DNA from: CAZOYN01 sp964584135
GTDB taxonomy: Bacteria > Patescibacteriota > Saccharimonadia > Saccharimonadales > UBA4665
NCBI GenBank assembly: GCA_964584135.1
Contig: CAZOYN010000046.1
Span: 1-6,314 of the forward strand
Direction of reading: 5' to 3'
Length of the DNA stretch: 6,314 nt
The notes below the pieces were generated by a model that saw only the letters and a list, made by a program, of their open reading frames with translations, was not told the DNA's origin and ran no database searches. A program made the position numbers and the translations under genes. Position 1 is the stretch's first letter. Each line of letters starts with the position of its first letter. Shown in pieces: positions 1-5,975 of this stretch.

Positions 1-2034
1 GTAGATAGCGCCGGCCTTGAGGCCCATTTTCCAGGCGTCAATGTGCAGCTGTTCGACGTCTTCAACCGTGACGTCTTCGGGCATGTTCACCGTCTTGGAG
101 ATGGCACCGGACAGGAAGGGCTGCACGGCCGACATCATTTTCACATGTCCCAGGTAGTGGATGGCGTTGTCGCCCATCGAACAAGCAAAGACTGGCTCGT
201 GCTCTTTCTTGAGGCCAGGGGCACCGAGGATAGTCTTTTCCTCGTCGATGTAACGGATGATGGCGTCAATTTGCGGCTTGGAATAGCCGAGATTTTTGAG
301 CGCCCGCGGCACGGTTTGGTTGACGATGTGCATGTTGCCACCACCAACTAGCTTCTTCACCTTAACCAGGCCAAGATCTGGCTCGATACCAGTGGTGTCA
401 CAGTCCATCATCAAGCCGATGGTACCGGTTGGCGCGAGCAATGAAGCCTGCGAGTTGCGCACGCCGTATAATTCACCAAGCTCGACCGCTTCGTCCCAGG
501 AGGAGGCGGCGGCGCTTAAAAGTTCTTCGGGAACGAATGAGGCATCGATGCTGGAAACTTCGGCGCGGTGCATGCGCAAGACAGCGAGCATAGCCTCGCG
601 GTCTTTGGCAAAGCCGGCAAACGGGCCAACCCGGCGGGCTAACTTGGCAGAAACGGCGTAGCTGTGGCCAGTCATTAAGGCCGTAATGGCAGCGGCCCAG
701 GCGCGGCCTTCTTCGGAGTCGTAGGGCAAACCGAGGGCCATCAACAAGGCGCCGAGGTTGGCGTAGCCAATACCCAGTTCGCGGTAGGCGCGGGCATTCT
801 TGGTGATTTTTTCAGTGGGATATTGGCTGTAGCCGACCAGGATTTCCTGGGCGGTAAAGATGAGTTCGGCAGTGTGCTTGAATTCGTCGATAGCGAAGGT
901 GTCATCCTCACGCAAGTATTTCAGCAAGTTGATGCTGGCCAAGTTGCAGGCCGAGTTGTCGAGGTGCATGTACTCGCTGCAGGGATTGGAACCGTTAATC
1001 CGGCCAGCCACAGGGGTAGTGTGCCACTTGTTAACGGTGGTGTCGTACTGCATACCGGGGTCGGCACACTCCCAGGCGGCCTCGGCAAATTGGCGCAGCA
1101 AGTCGCGGGCTTTGACGGTTTTAACAGTCTTGCCACTGGTAACCGCTTTAAGGTCCCAGTCGTCATCGTTCTCGACAGCTTGCATAAACTCATCGGTCAC
1201 ACGGACTGAGATGTTGGCGTTTTGGTACTGCACGCTAAAGGCGTCTTTGCCATCTAGGCTCATGTCCCAGCCGAGGGCCTGTAAGTCGCGGGCCTTACGT
1301 TCTTCGATAGCCTTGCTCCAGATGAACTCTTCCACGTCTGGGTGGTCAACATTTAGGATAACCATTTTAGCAGCCCGGCGGGTTTTGCCACCACTCTTAA
1401 TAGCTCCAGCCGAGGCGTCAGCGCCACGCATAAAGCTGAGGGGGCCCGAAGCCGTACCAGCGCTCTTGCCCAGAGTCTCTTTGCTGGAGCGGATGGGGCT
1501 AATATTAATGCCTGAACCACTACCGCCCTTAAAGATCATGCCTTCTTCGACGTACCAGTTAAGAATCGCTGGCATGGTGTCTTCGATGCCTAAAATAAAG
1601 CAAGCGCTGGCTTGTTGGGCCCGGCTCATGGCACCGATGTTAAACCACACCGGGCTGTTAAAGGCCGCGCGCTGTGTCGCTAGCACGTACTTCAGTTCTT
1701 CGCGAAAGTCTTCGGCCTCCAGTTCGGATTCAAAATAGCTTTCTTGTAAGCCATGGCGCGTAATGGTGTCCACCACCCGGTCAACCAGGTGTCGCAGCGA
1801 ACTTTCGCGGTCGGCCGTGCCTGGCGTGCCACTAAAGTATTTCTGCGCCACAATATTAATCGCGTTCAGTGACCATCCCTCCGGAAACTCAACGTCTTTT
1901 TGCTCAAACACTGGCTTGCCGGTCACCGGGTTGGTGATCAGCGACGTCTTCTTAGACCACTTTAATTGGTCGTAGGCTTTGCTTCTTTTAGGGGTGAAAA
2001 GCCGATCCACCCCCAAGCTGGTTGTTTGTCCCAT
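1..2034 (-). CDS. nrdJ: Adenosylcobalamin-dependent (class II) ribonucleotide reductase, 3' end cut by window edge
   Basis: Reduces ribonucleotides to deoxyribonucleotides using a B12-derived radical, in the cytoplasm. I translated an open frame of 678 codons from ATG at 2034 to base 1 with no stop. Visible motifs: C145 (SACFIL) and C363 (SACNLAS) fit the redox cysteine pair; NPCSE at 350-354 holds the thiyl-radical cysteine C352 with partners N350 and E354; the phosphate-binding loop LAPTGTIG is at 533-540, followed by MMDCDTTGIEPD, typical of NrdJ. There is no N-terminal ATP-cone, so the allosteric activity site is absent or elsewhere. The visible end (KAGAIY) lies just before the usual RDGSK-type segment; the C-terminal shuttle cysteines would be outside the window. 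Start choice: GAGGG at 2042-2046 lies 7 nt upstream of ATG. It follows nrdR directly, the classic pairing, and has its own promoter. Family assignment is very secure. Confidence 0.97.
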   Translation of the reverse strand, partial: MGQTTSLGVDRLFTPKRSKAYDQLKWSKKTSLITNPVTGKPVFEQKDVEFPEGWSLNAINIVAQKYFSGTPGTADRESSLRHLVDRVVDTITRHGLQESYFESELEAEDFREELKYVLATQRAAFNSPVWFNIGAMSRAQQASACFILGIEDTMPAILNWYVEEGMIFKGGSGSGINISPIRSSKETLGKSAGTASGPLSFMRGADASAGAIKSGGKTRRAAKMVILNVDHPDVEEFIWSKAIEERKARDLQALGWDMSLDGKDAFSVQYQNANISVRVTDEFMQAVENDDDWDLKAVTSGKTVKTVKARDLLRQFAEAAWECADPGMQYDTTVNKWHTTPVAGRINGSNPCSEYMHLDNSACNLASINLLKYLREDDTFAIDEFKHTAELIFTAQEILVGYSQYPTEKITKNARAYRELGIGYANLGALLMALGLPYDSEEGRAWAAAITALMTGHSYAVSAKLARRVGPFAGFAKDREAMLAVLRMHRAEVSSIDASFVPEELLSAAASSWDEAVELGELYGVRNSQASLLAPTGTIGLMMDCDTTGIEPDLGLVKVKKLVGGGNMHIVNQTVPRALKNLGYSKPQIDAIIRYIDEEKTILGAPGLKKEHEPVFACSMGDNAIHYLGHVKMMSAVQPFLSGAISKTVNMPEDVTVEDVEQLHIDAWKMGLKAGAIY

Positions 2035-2041
2035 AGTATTA

Positions 2042-2046
2042 CCCTC
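2042..2046 (-). promoter_or_regulatory. nrdJ Shine-Dalgarno GAGGG in an A-rich leader
   Basis: On the minus strand GAGGG stands 7 nt before the nrdJ ATG and fixes the start at 2034. The predicted leader is about 95 nt and has an A-rich tract at about 2055-2085, likely unstructured and favourable for ribosome loading. A second GAGG at 2051-2054 is too far from the ATG. I see no cobalamin riboswitch: the leader is too short and lacks a recognisable B12 box. Confidence 0.75.
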
Positions 2047-2116
2047 ATTACCTCGTTTTTTATTGTTTTTTTATGGTTTTTGTTAGAGTTCTTGCGACCG
2101 TCTCTCTTGGCCTTTG

Positions 2117-2160
2117 AGCTCTCTGCGACATCGAAAGTATATTCGAAACCGGAGAGAGCT
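2117..2160. repeat. Nested inverted repeat centred on the nrdJ -10 box, candidate operator
   Basis: Outer arms AGCTCTCT (2117-2124) and AGAGAGCT (2153-2160) are perfect 8-bp complements. CG (2126-2127) and CG (2150-2151) also pair. Inner arms TCGAA (2131-2135) and TTCGA (2142-2146) pair too. All share one axis, 2138.5, which is also the centre of the TATACT -10 box. In total 16 of 22 symmetric positions pair. Because transcription should start near 2129, most of the left half would not be transcribed, so a protein-binding DNA site is more likely than an RNA hairpin. NrdR is the obvious candidate ligand: the inner 16 bp has the size of an NrdR box and a TATA core, but the outer bases do not match the usual consensus. 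Confidence 0.6.
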
Positions 2161-2165
2161 GTCAA
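2136..2165 (-). promoter_or_regulatory. Predicted sigma-70-type promoter of nrdJ
   Basis: On the minus strand a consensus -35 TTGACA (2160-2165) overlaps the nrdR stop codon. An 18-bp spacer separates it from -10 TATACT (2136-2141). Transcription should start near 2129, giving nrdJ a leader of about 95 nt. This is the best -35 box in the window, so nrdJ probably has strong transcription of its own, with possible read-through from nrdR. The element boundaries are direct observation; activity is inferred. Confidence 0.78.
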
Positions 2166-2629
2166 TCTAGGATGTGCTTGCCCTGCTTGACCAACGATAA
2201 CTCGCGTTCAAACCCGGCAATGTCTTTGAAGCGTCGGTAGACGCTCGCGAACCGCACATAGGCCACCTCGTTGAGCCGCGCCAGTTGGTCCATGACCAGT
2301 TCGCCAATCCTGCTGGAGCTGACTTCTTGGTCGCCACAGGCATAGAGCTCCTGCTCCACGGTGTTGACCACTTCTTCCAACTGCAAGCTGGTGACGGGCG
2401 TTTTTTCGCAGGCCCGGTACAGTCCACCGAGTAACTTGCTGCGGTTAAACAGTTCTCGCGTGCCACCATTTTTAACGACGATCAGCTGCGGGCGCTCTAG
2501 GCGCTCATACGTCGTGAAACGGTTTCCACACGCTAGGCACATGCGGCGGCGGCGAATTGCTTGGCCTTCTGCCACATCGCGCGATTCAATCACTTTGATG
2601 TCCTCGCTTTGGCATTGGTTGCACTTCAT
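2162..2629 (-). CDS. nrdR: Transcriptional repressor NrdR (zinc ribbon plus ATP-cone)
   Basis: Nucleotide-sensing repressor of ribonucleotide reductase genes. In the family, ATP/dATP binding to the ATP-cone changes oligomer state and DNA binding. The protein is 155 aa, the normal length. The N-terminal zinc ribbon shows C3, C6, C31 and C34, with a conserved basic run AIRRRR (24-29) and RFTTYER (37-43). The ATP-cone spans about 49-139, opening with VVKNGGTRELFNRSKL and closing with the diagnostic VAYVRFASVYRRFKDI. All four zinc ligands are present, so it should be functional. ATG at 2629 is fixed by AAGGAGG 4 nt upstream. The next gene on the same strand is nrdJ, 127 bp away, the expected target. 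It is preceded by the MarR-like gene, with its own predicted promoter between them. Confidence 0.97.
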   Translation of the reverse strand: MKCNQCQSEDIKVIESRDVAEGQAIRRRRMCLACGNRFTTYERLERPQLIVVKNGGTRELFNRSKLLGGLYRACEKTPVTSLQLEEVVNTVEQELYACGDQEVSSSRIGELVMDQLARLNEVAYVRFASVYRRFKDIAGFERELSLVKQGKHILD

Positions 2630-2633
2630 GCTA

Positions 2634-2640
2634 CCTCCTT
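2634..2640 (-). promoter_or_regulatory. nrdR Shine-Dalgarno AAGGAGG
   Basis: A full AAGGAGG on the minus strand, 4 nt before the nrdR ATG at 2629, decides the start. It is one of the two strongest ribosome binding sites in the window and contrasts with ftsA and ftsZ, which have none. Confidence 0.9.
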
Positions 2641-2642
2641 AA

Positions 2643-2661
2643 GCTCCCATTTTCGCGGAGC
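2643..2661 (-). repeat. Short hairpin next to the nrdR ribosome binding site
   Basis: In the nrdR leader, GCTCC and GGAGC (minus strand, 2657-2661 and 2643-2647) can form a 5-bp stem with a 9-nt loop, ending 2 nt before AAGGAGG. The CTCC arm could instead pair with GGAG of the Shine-Dalgarno, so two exclusive structures are possible. The pairing is seen in sequence; any control of translation is speculation. Confidence 0.35.
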
Positions 2662-2675
2662 ATTAATGATTAATG
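2661..2675. repeat. 15-bp palindrome in the nrdR leader, possible operator
   Basis: CATTAAT, one central base, then ATTAATG forms a perfect 7-bp inverted repeat (2661-2667 and 2669-2675). It lies 32 bp upstream of the nrdR start and downstream of the predicted nrdR transcription start. The AT-rich, near-contiguous symmetry suits a dimeric repressor site acting as a roadblock. It does not resemble the marR or nrdJ dyads, so I cannot name a binder. Confidence 0.4.
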
Positions 2676-2679
2676 TGCG

Positions 2680-2726
2680 AACGCTGTATGACTGCCTCGA
2701 GTTTGTGTTTTTCTACATATAGCGTT
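2680..2726 (-). repeat. 11-bp inverted repeat in the nrdR leader
   Basis: AACGCTGTATG (2680-2690) and CATATAGCGTT (2716-2726) are complementary at 10 of 11 positions, separated by 25 nt. On the minus strand it begins about 4 nt downstream of the predicted nrdR transcription start, so it could be a 5'-end RNA stem or a pair of protein half-sites 36 bp apart. Paired boxes upstream of nrd genes are typical for NrdR, but these arms are not clear matches to the NrdR consensus. Self-repression of nrdR is one possible reading. Confidence 0.45.
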
Positions 2727-2736
2727 GTGTGCTCTT

Positions 2737-2765
2737 ACTATAGCCCCAGCTGTAGCGCTTTGCAA
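2737..2765 (-). promoter_or_regulatory. Predicted promoter of nrdR
   Basis: Minus-strand -35 TTGCAA (2760-2765), 17-bp spacer, -10 TATAGT (2737-2742). The start would fall near 2730, giving a leader of about 100 nt that carries the inverted repeats at 2661-2675 and 2680-2726. No intrinsic terminator is seen after the MarR-like gene, so read-through could add to this promoter. Confidence 0.6.
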
Positions 2766-2812
2766 CCAATTATATGGTGTATTATTTAGTACGAATTCAA
2801 GGTGTTTGACGA

Positions 2813-3211
2813 CTACTTTTCAGGAATTTTGGGCATCTCCTTGGCAAACTTTTCGTCAACCAAGCCCAATTTTTTGGTGGCTGCCGCAGCAACCTTGAAG
2901 CCCTTGGATGTTAGTTGCAAACTTATAGCCCTACCATCTATGATACCTTGCGTAAGGCGCACTAATCCCTTGCCTTCTAGCTTCCGACAGCCTTGTGAGA
3001 CTACCATTTTGTTTAACTGAAGGGCACGTGCCAGTTGGTCTTGGCCACACCGCCAATTCATATCAAAAGCCAGGACCGTCAACAGCATAAACTCAACATA
3101 ACCAATTTCATGCGACTGCAATAGGGCTTTTATTTGTCGTTGCCAAAGATTATTGGCCCGCCAAACCAGGTAGCTCGGACTATCTATAATAGTAGGCCTA
3201 TGTTTTGACAC
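2813..3211 (-). CDS. MarR-family winged-helix transcriptional regulator
   Basis: Small predicted DNA-binding regulator, 132 aa from GTG at 3211. The order of elements fits MarR: an N-terminal dimer helix (about 13-33), the EIGYVEFMLLTVLA helix (about 35-48), a helix-turn-helix DQLARALQLNKMVVSQGCRKLEGKGLV (about 58-84, given here as the D58-V84 block with recognition helix about 67-80), then a wing ending DGRAISLQLTSKG (about 92-104). The C-terminal dimer helix is short, so the protein is slightly smaller than the usual 140-150 aa. Cysteines C55 and C75 are present, one in the recognition helix; whether they sense oxidants is unknown. Start: AGGAGG at 3218-3223 is 6 nt from GTG at 3211 but only 3 nt from an in-frame TTG at 3214, so I prefer GTG. 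Its promoter sits inside a perfect 24-bp palindrome, which suggests self-repression. Ligand unknown. Confidence 0.85.
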   Translation of the reverse strand: MSKHRPTIIDSPSYLVWRANNLWQRQIKALLQSHEIGYVEFMLLTVLAFDMNWRCGQDQLARALQLNKMVVSQGCRKLEGKGLVRLTQGIIDGRAISLQLTSKGFKVAAAATKKLGLVDEKFAKEMPKIPEK

Positions 3212-3217
3212 CAACTA

Positions 3218-3223
3218 CCTCCT
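3218..3223 (-). promoter_or_regulatory. MarR-like gene Shine-Dalgarno AGGAGG, which decides the start
   Basis: AGGAGG on the minus strand is followed by TAG, TTG and GTG. Spacing is 3 nt to TTG (3214) and 6 nt to GTG (3211); the second is in the normal range. Both starts are in frame and differ by one residue. Confidence 0.85.
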
Positions 3224-3259
3224 GAATGCGGTTAGTACTTCGGGTTTGGCCTACTTCTT

Positions 3260-3283
3260 AGTTAGTAAGTATACTTACTAACT
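3260..3283. repeat. Perfect 24-bp palindrome, likely operator of the MarR-like regulator
   Basis: AGTTAGTAAGTA (3260-3271) is followed at once by its exact reverse complement (3272-3283), with no spacer and no mismatch. Symmetry stops at 3259/3284. It covers the -10 box of the adjacent MarR-like gene. MarR dimers bind palindromes of about this size, often in their own promoters, so self-regulation is the simplest reading. A half-site copy GTTAGTA recurs at 3231-3237, exactly 30 bp from the one at 3261. Confidence 0.8.
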
Positions 3284-3296
3284 GCGCAGGTATCAA
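3268..3296 (-). promoter_or_regulatory. Predicted promoter of the MarR-like gene
   Basis: Minus-strand -35 TTGATA (3291-3296), 17-bp spacer, -10 TATACT (3268-3273). The start would fall near 3261, giving a leader of about 50 nt with a strong Shine-Dalgarno. The -10 box is the core of the 24-bp palindrome, so a bound repressor would block RNA polymerase directly. Confidence 0.75.
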
Positions 3297-3322
3297 AACC
3301 AACAACTAAAACAATTGACTAA

Positions 3323-4654
3323 TCAGTTTTTCGAACTGTCGTCAGTGGAATCTTCAGCGTGGCCACGGCGGCGGGAGCTTAAACGGCGTAAGAATGATGG
3401 CTTTTCGAGGTCGTCTTCCAATGAGCTGATAACAATGTCGGCTTCATCCTTGTCTTTTTGGGGCTTGTCGGATTTGTCATCGTCTTTATCGTCTTCGTCG
3501 ATGGCCCAGATGTTGGGCATGGGCGTGTCTTTACTAAAGTCATGGGCTGGTTCTGTCTCATCATCTAGGTTCATATCGATTTCTGACAGGGCTTTTTCTT
3601 CTTGTTTGCTGCTACGGGTTGTAGTTACCATGGTTGGCTCCCGTGGCACCCGCGTGCTAGCGCTAGTACCGGGTTCGTCGGCGCGCTTGGCAAAGTACGA
3701 AACATCAAAGCCAGTCGCGACCACGGTGATAATGACTTCGCCGTCGAGATCGGGGTTAATCGTAGCGCCAAAAATAATATTGGCGTCGGGGTCAGCGGCA
3801 CTGGTAATGGTTTCGGCGGCGGCGTTAATTTCGTGCATCGATAGGTCGTTGCCGCCAATCACGTTAAACAGGATGCCGCGGGCACCGTCAATCGAAACCT
3901 CAAGCAAAGGCGATTCGATAGCTTGCTGAGCAGCTAGCACCGCCCGGTTCTCGCCAGAAGCGCGGCCAATGCCCATCAGGGCAGTGCCGGCACTAATCAT
4001 AACGGTTTTGACATCGGCGAAGTCCAGGTTGATTAAGCCGTGGACCGTGATGAGGTCGGAAATGCCCTGCACGCCTTGGCGCAGGACGTCGTCGGCCACC
4101 TTGAAGGCTTCCATGAGTGGCGTTTCACGGTCAATCGTCTGCAACAAACGGTCATTTGGAATAATGATAAGGGTGTCGACGGCCGCGCGCAGCTTGTCGA
4201 TGGCGACATCGGCATTGCGCCGGCGCTTTTCGCCCTCGAAGGCAAACGGTTTGGTGGCAAAACCAACTACCAACGTGTCGAGATCTTTGGCAATTTGGGC
4301 CACCACGTGGCCAGCTCCACTGCCCGTACCACCACCAGCGCCAAGCGTTACAAAAACCATGTCAGCACCCGCAACGGCAGCCCGGATTTCGTCTTTAGAT
4401 TCCTGGGCGGCGAGTTCGCCAACGGCTGGGTCGGCGCCGGCGCCAAGCCCACGGGTGGCGTCCTTGCCAATGTGGATTTTAGTATGTGCCTTGGAGTGAT
4501 GCAGCGCCTGGGCGTCCGTATTAATCGCGATAAACTCAACATTTTCGATGCCGGCATCAACCATGCGGTTGATGGCCGCGCCGCCGGCGCCACCCACGCC
4601 GATGACCTTAATTTGGGCAAACGTCTCGATAGCTGGCTCTACAACTTGTGACAT
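3323..4654 (-). CDS. ftsZ: Cell division protein FtsZ (tubulin-like GTPase)
   Basis: Forms the cytoplasmic ring that marks the division site. The protein is 443 aa, somewhat long for the family. The GTPase domain starts with IKVIGVGGAGGAAINRM (15-31). The tubulin signature GGGTGSG is at 107-113. The T7 synergy loop NLDFADVKT starts at 209 with catalytic D211 and D214. The C-terminal domain ends near 322. An acidic, charged linker follows (about 325-412), then a FtsA-binding peptide like DLEKPSFLRR (415-424). Oddly, 19 more residues follow, first basic (RRR) and then acidic and serine-rich, where most FtsZ proteins stop. ATG at 4654 has no Shine-Dalgarno; a TATACT box lies 10 nt upstream, so the mRNA is probably leaderless. 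ftsA is 72 bp upstream on the same strand. The stop is TGA. Confidence 0.98.
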   Translation of the reverse strand: MSQVVEPAIETFAQIKVIGVGGAGGAAINRMVDAGIENVEFIAINTDAQALHHSKAHTKIHIGKDATRGLGAGADPAVGELAAQESKDEIRAAVAGADMVFVTLGAGGGTGSGAGHVVAQIAKDLDTLVVGFATKPFAFEGEKRRRNADVAIDKLRAAVDTLIIIPNDRLLQTIDRETPLMEAFKVADDVLRQGVQGISDLITVHGLINLDFADVKTVMISAGTALMGIGRASGENRAVLAAQQAIESPLLEVSIDGARGILFNVIGGNDLSMHEINAAAETITSAADPDANIIFGATINPDLDGEVIITVVATGFDVSYFAKRADEPGTSASTRVPREPTMVTTTRSSKQEEKALSEIDMNLDDETEPAHDFSKDTPMPNIWAIDEDDKDDDKSDKPQKDKDEADIVISSLEDDLEKPSFLRRLSSRRRGHAEDSTDDSSKN

Positions 4655-4664
4655 ATTAGTTCAC

Positions 4665-4693
4665 AGTATACAGGGTGTACGAAGGAAGTTCAA
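4665..4693 (-). promoter_or_regulatory. Predicted ftsZ promoter giving a leaderless mRNA
   Basis: Minus-strand -35 TTGAAC (4688-4693), 17-bp spacer, -10 TATACT (4665-4670). Only 10 nt (GTGAACTAAT) separate the -10 box from the ATG, so transcription would start about 2-5 nt before the start codon. No purine-rich ribosome site is present between the ftsA stop and ftsZ. This lets ftsZ be expressed apart from ftsA. Confidence 0.72.
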
Positions 4694-4726
4694 CAAATTT
4701 GTACGGCCCCGGAGTCTGGCTGGGCG

Positions 4727-5965
4727 CTACATTTTAAAGCGACTGAATAAATTGTTCAATAATTTTTTGGCACCCGGACCGGCCAGCGAACGCGTGCCGT
4801 GGATGGGTGGCAGGGTTGGTAATAATAACATGTCGAGCAACATCAGCCCCACGACTGTCACGTAGGTTTGGTCTTCGACTGTATCCACCAAACCGCCGAC
4901 ATTATGCAGTTTGCCAATACGGGCCGGCAGCTGCAGCTTGTCGCGGGCAAACTCATCAATACCCGGCAGCTTGGACGTGCCGCCCGTCAGGACTACCCCG
5001 CCCGGTAACTTGCGGGAGCGCTTAATTTTTTGCAGTTCTTTGTCAACGTATTCCAAAAGTTCGTCCACCCGGGCTTCGACAATCATGGCGATTTCTTCAG
5101 ATTGGAAATTGTGGGCCTGGTCGCCGATTTTGACCATGGGGTTGGTTTTTTTAGCATTGGAGCGCAGGTCGGCGTGTTCCAGTTTGACTTGCTCGGCCAC
5201 ATCAAGGTCGGTTTTAAGGCCAATCGCCAGGTCGTTGGTGATGTGTTGGCTGCCAATCGGCAGTACGGCCACGTGCTGGACTTCGCCGTCTTCAAAGACG
5301 ATTAAATTCGTGGTGCCGGCGCCAATGTCCAGCAAGCCCACGCCGGCTTCACGCTGTTGGCGAGTGAGGACCGCTTCGGCGGCGGCCAAGCCAGAGACCG
5401 TGTGGTGTGTGGGTTGGACTTCGGCCTTGTCCAGCGCCATATCCAGGTTACGTAAATTGGGTGAGGCGGCGGTGACAATATGGGCGTCGACTTCTAACCG
5501 CACGCCGTGCATACCCACCGGGTCTTTGATGTTGTGCTGGCCGTCGAGGCTGTAATTCTTAGCGAAAAACTGGATGATTTCGCGGTTGGGTGGCAGTGAC
5601 ACGATGGTCGCCGCTTCTTCTACCCGCAACCGGTCCTCAGGGGTGATTTCGCGGTTGGCGGCGCTAATGGCAATCACGCCTTCAGAGTTTATGCCACCAA
5701 CATGTGAGCCGTTGACATTAACGGTGGCATGCTTAATGGTTACGCCAGCAATGCGCTCAGCTTCGGTTATGGCGCGCACGATCGACTCGGCAACTTCGTC
5801 CACATGCACCACGGCGCCGCGGCGCATGCCTTGGTTCGGCGCGGAGCCATGGCCAATAATTGACGGCATGCTGCTGCCGTTGGGATCGAACATACCTACC
5901 ACGCAGCGCACCGCGCTCGTGCCGATATCCAGGCCGATAAAATGTTCTTGGGCAGAGCCGTTCAT
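4727..5965 (-). CDS. ftsA: Cell division protein FtsA (actin-like membrane anchor of FtsZ)
   Basis: ATP-binding actin-family protein that tethers FtsZ to the membrane and recruits later division proteins. It is 412 aa, normal length. The phosphate-1 loop is GLDIGTSAVRCVVG (11-24), phosphate-2 is LLDIGAGTTNLIVF (211-224), and the adenosine motif is GGVVLTGGTSKLPG (322-335). The FtsA-specific 1C region, which includes LPPNREIIQFF, lies at about 92-167. The C-terminus KKLLNNLFSRFKM is a likely amphipathic membrane-targeting helix. All expected parts are intact. ATG at 5965 has no Shine-Dalgarno but has TATACT 10 nt upstream, the same layout as ftsZ. No ftsQ or mur gene precedes it; the upstream neighbour is a divergent glycosyltransferase. 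Confidence 0.97.
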   Translation of the reverse strand: MNGSAQEHFIGLDIGTSAVRCVVGMFDPNGSSMPSIIGHGSAPNQGMRRGAVVHVDEVAESIVRAITEAERIAGVTIKHATVNVNGSHVGGINSEGVIAISAANREITPEDRLRVEEAATIVSLPPNREIIQFFAKNYSLDGQHNIKDPVGMHGVRLEVDAHIVTAASPNLRNLDMALDKAEVQPTHHTVSGLAAAEAVLTRQQREAGVGLLDIGAGTTNLIVFEDGEVQHVAVLPIGSQHITNDLAIGLKTDLDVAEQVKLEHADLRSNAKKTNPMVKIGDQAHNFQSEEIAMIVEARVDELLEYVDKELQKIKRSRKLPGGVVLTGGTSKLPGIDEFARDKLQLPARIGKLHNVGGLVDTVEDQTYVTVVGLMLLDMLLLPTLPPIHGTRSLAGPGAKKLLNNLFSRFKM

Positions 5966-5975
5966 CTTGTGTTGT

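Noticed and set aside
43..1975. Several plus-strand open frames opposite the left part of the window (for example 823-1209 and 860-1738)
   Set aside because: They are antisense to nrdJ, whose minus-strand frame contains all expected catalytic motifs without interruption; the plus-strand translations show no recognisable domain.
2035..2135. Cobalamin riboswitch in the nrdJ leader
   Set aside because: Too short and A-rich, with no B12 box or multi-stem fold recognisable.
1962..2165. Minus-strand small frame across the nrdJ leader, including an ATG at 2048 that overlaps the nrdJ start
   Set aside because: Its upstream ATG starts at the nrdR end, where the predicted promoter lies; the inner ATG at 2048 has only 2 nt from GAGG, too close for a good ribosome site. 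No family resemblance.
3245..3275. A plus-strand promoter using the same palindromic TATACT
   Set aside because: The palindrome gives TATACT on both strands, but the plus-strand -35 (TTGGCC at 18 bp) is poor and it would only drive antisense RNA into ftsZ.
4655..4693. The ftsZ promoter as a second target of the MarR-like regulator, since both share GTATAC and a nearby AACTAA
   Set aside because: The shared GTATAC comes mainly from the -10 box, the spacing differs by one base and the symmetry around it is poor.
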